Assembly (NCBI GenBank): GCA_964615845.1
Contig: CAZTRC010000026.1
Location: forward strand, 1 to 6,354
Source: CAYRQF01 sp964615845
GTDB taxonomy: Bacteria > Patescibacteriota > Minisyncoccia > Phycocordibacterales > CSBR16-119
DNA: 6,354 bases
Direction: 5' to 3'
Shown here: piece after piece, positions 5,333 through 6,354 of the stretch
How the letters are laid out: every line of letters starts with the position of its first letter
Position numbering within the stretch: position 1 is the first letter of the stretch
Translations under genes and position numbers: made by a program
The notes under the pieces: generated by a model
Databases searched by the model: none
What the model was told of the DNA's origin: nothing
What the model saw: the letters and a program-made list of their open reading frames with translations, nothing else

Positions 5333-6354
5333 ATGAACACAGGAAAAATAACAAAAATAATGGGACCAGTCGTCGACGTAAGTTTTGAAGGAGTAGAACT
5401 TCCGCATATTTACGATGCCTTGGAAGTCGCTCGCGACGGTAAAAAACTCGTCCTCGAAGTCTCACAACATCTCGGCCTTAACGAAGTCCGTACCATTGCC
5501 ATGGATACGACTGACGGATTGTTCCGTGGCCAAGAGGTCTCGGCAACTGGCGGCCCAATTTCCGTTCCTGTCGGTCCTGAAGTTCTCGGCCGTATGTTTG
5601 ATGTCACAGGTAATGCCATCGATGAAAAGCCAGATCCAAAGACGAAGAAGCGTTATCCAATTCACCGCGAAGCTCCAACTTTCAAAGAACAATCCCAAAA
5701 AACTGAAATCCTCGAAACCGGTATCAAAGTCATCGACCTAATCTGTCCGTTCCTCAAAGGCGGCAAAGTCGGACTCTTCGGCGGCGCCGGAGTGGGCAAG
5801 ACTGTCGTCATCCAGGAACTCATTCACAACATTGCTTCCGAGCACGGTGGATACTCGATATTTGCCGGCGTTGGAGAACGAAGTCGTGAAGGTAACGACC
5901 TCTACCGCGAAATGGAAGAGTCTGGCGTTCTCGACAAAACATCGCTCGTCTTCGGTCAGATGAATGAATCTCCTGGTGCGCGTGCACGTGTCGCCTTGTC
6001 AGCTCTCGCCATGGCCGAATATTTCCGCGACGAAGAAGGCCGCGACTTACTCCTCTTCATCGACAACATCTTCCGCTTTACTCAAGCTGGTTCTGAAGTC
6101 TCGGCACTCCTTGGACGTATTCCATCAGCGGTGGGATACCAGCCAACACTCGCATCAGAAATGGGAAATCTCCAGGAGCGAATTACTTCTACTGACAAAG
6201 GCTCAATCACATCCGTTCAGGCCGTCTTCGTGCCGGCTGACGACCTTACTGACCCAGCTCCAGCGGCAACATTCGCTCACTTGGACTCGACCGTCGTTCT
6301 CTCACGACCATTGTCAGAACTTGGAATTTATCCAGCCGTTGATCCACTCGACTC
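5333..6354 (+). CDS. atpD: ATP synthase F1 subunit beta (3'-partial)
   Basis: Beta is the catalytic subunit that makes or hydrolyses ATP. The frame opens at ATG 5333 and is still open at the window edge: 340 complete codons out of the usual 465-475, so the helical C-terminal domain with the DELSEED-type lever is not visible. The N-terminal beta-barrel starts with the typical GKITKIMGPVVDVSF (4-18). Walker A GGAGVGKT is at 150-157, with the catalytic lysine K156. GERSREG (181-187) supplies the catalytic E182 (equivalent to E. coli Glu181) and R183. Walker B LLLFIDN (239-245) gives D244. FRFTQAGSEVSALLGRIPSA (247-266) and the GYQPTLASEMG block (268-278) are standard. No catalytic residue is missing. 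The start is preceded by A/T-rich sequence without a Shine-Dalgarno motif. In the normal order atpC (epsilon) would follow outside the window. Confidence 0.97.
   Translation, partial: MNTGKITKIMGPVVDVSFEGVELPHIYDALEVARDGKKLVLEVSQHLGLNEVRTIAMDTTDGLFRGQEVSATGGPISVPVGPEVLGRMFDVTGNAIDEKPDPKTKKRYPIHREAPTFKEQSQKTEILETGIKVIDLICPFLKGGKVGLFGGAGVGKTVVIQELIHNIASEHGGYSIFAGVGERSREGNDLYREMEESGVLDKTSLVFGQMNESPGARARVALSALAMAEYFRDEEGRDLLLFIDNIFRFTQAGSEVSALLGRIPSAVGYQPTLASEMGNLQERITSTDKGSITSVQAVFVPADDLTDPAPAATFAHLDSTVVLSRPLSELGIYPAVDPLD

Noticed and set aside
5415..5741. 108-codon + strand frame inside the atpD region
   Set aside because: It is out of frame with atpD, whose Walker motifs and barrel are unmistakable in the frame starting at 5333.
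1..6354. Recoding of UGA as glycine, as in Gracilibacteria and Absconditabacteria
   Set aside because: No gene contains an in-frame TGA and glycines use GGN codons. All seven visible stops are TAA or TAG, which is compatible with the standard code and gives no evidence for recoding.

Overview
The window is the interior of a bacterial F-type ATP synthase operon, all on the + strand, in the classical order atpB-atpE-atpF-atpH-atpA-atpG-atpD (subunits a, c, b, delta, alpha, gamma, beta). One unrelated gene is wedged between atpA and atpG. Both ends are cut inside genes. atpB enters from the left with its N-terminus missing, and atpD runs off the right edge after 340 codons, without its C-terminal domain. 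The epsilon gene (atpC), which normally follows atpD, would lie beyond the right edge.

Layout: 1-785 atpB (partial); 786-833 an A/T-rich gap; 834-1061 atpE; 1076-1567 atpF; 1569-1955 atpH; 1957-3462 atpA; 3465-4415 a gene of unknown function for a membrane-anchored exported protein; 4419-5309 atpG; 5333-6354 atpD (partial). There is no non-coding stretch over 50 bases. I found no RNA gene, insertion sequence, CRISPR array, convincing promoter or terminator. The genes from atpF through atpG are only 1-3 bases apart, so this looks like one transcript with translational coupling. Together the products build Fo (a, c-ring, b stalk) in the membrane, the delta/b peripheral stalk, and the F1 head (alpha3 beta3 gamma). 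All key ion-path and nucleotide-site residues I could check are present, so the enzyme should be functional. The c subunit reads as a proton-type ring.

The organism is a bacterium using the standard code. The compact 128-residue delta subunit, the tightly packed operon and the style of the a and c subunits suggest a Candidate Phyla Radiation (Patescibacteria, Parcubacteria-like) genome. This is inference from family impression, not a search.

The item most worth attention is the 316-codon gene at 3465-4415. It is clearly A/T-richer than its neighbours (about 31% G+C in sampled rows against about 52-53%). It encodes one N-terminal membrane anchor and a large extracytoplasmic domain I do not recognise, and it fits the operon so neatly that both its boundaries carry the same AAATAAT stop-codon context. 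A second oddity is that no visible gene start has a Shine-Dalgarno sequence, although strong SD-like motifs occur inside genes.
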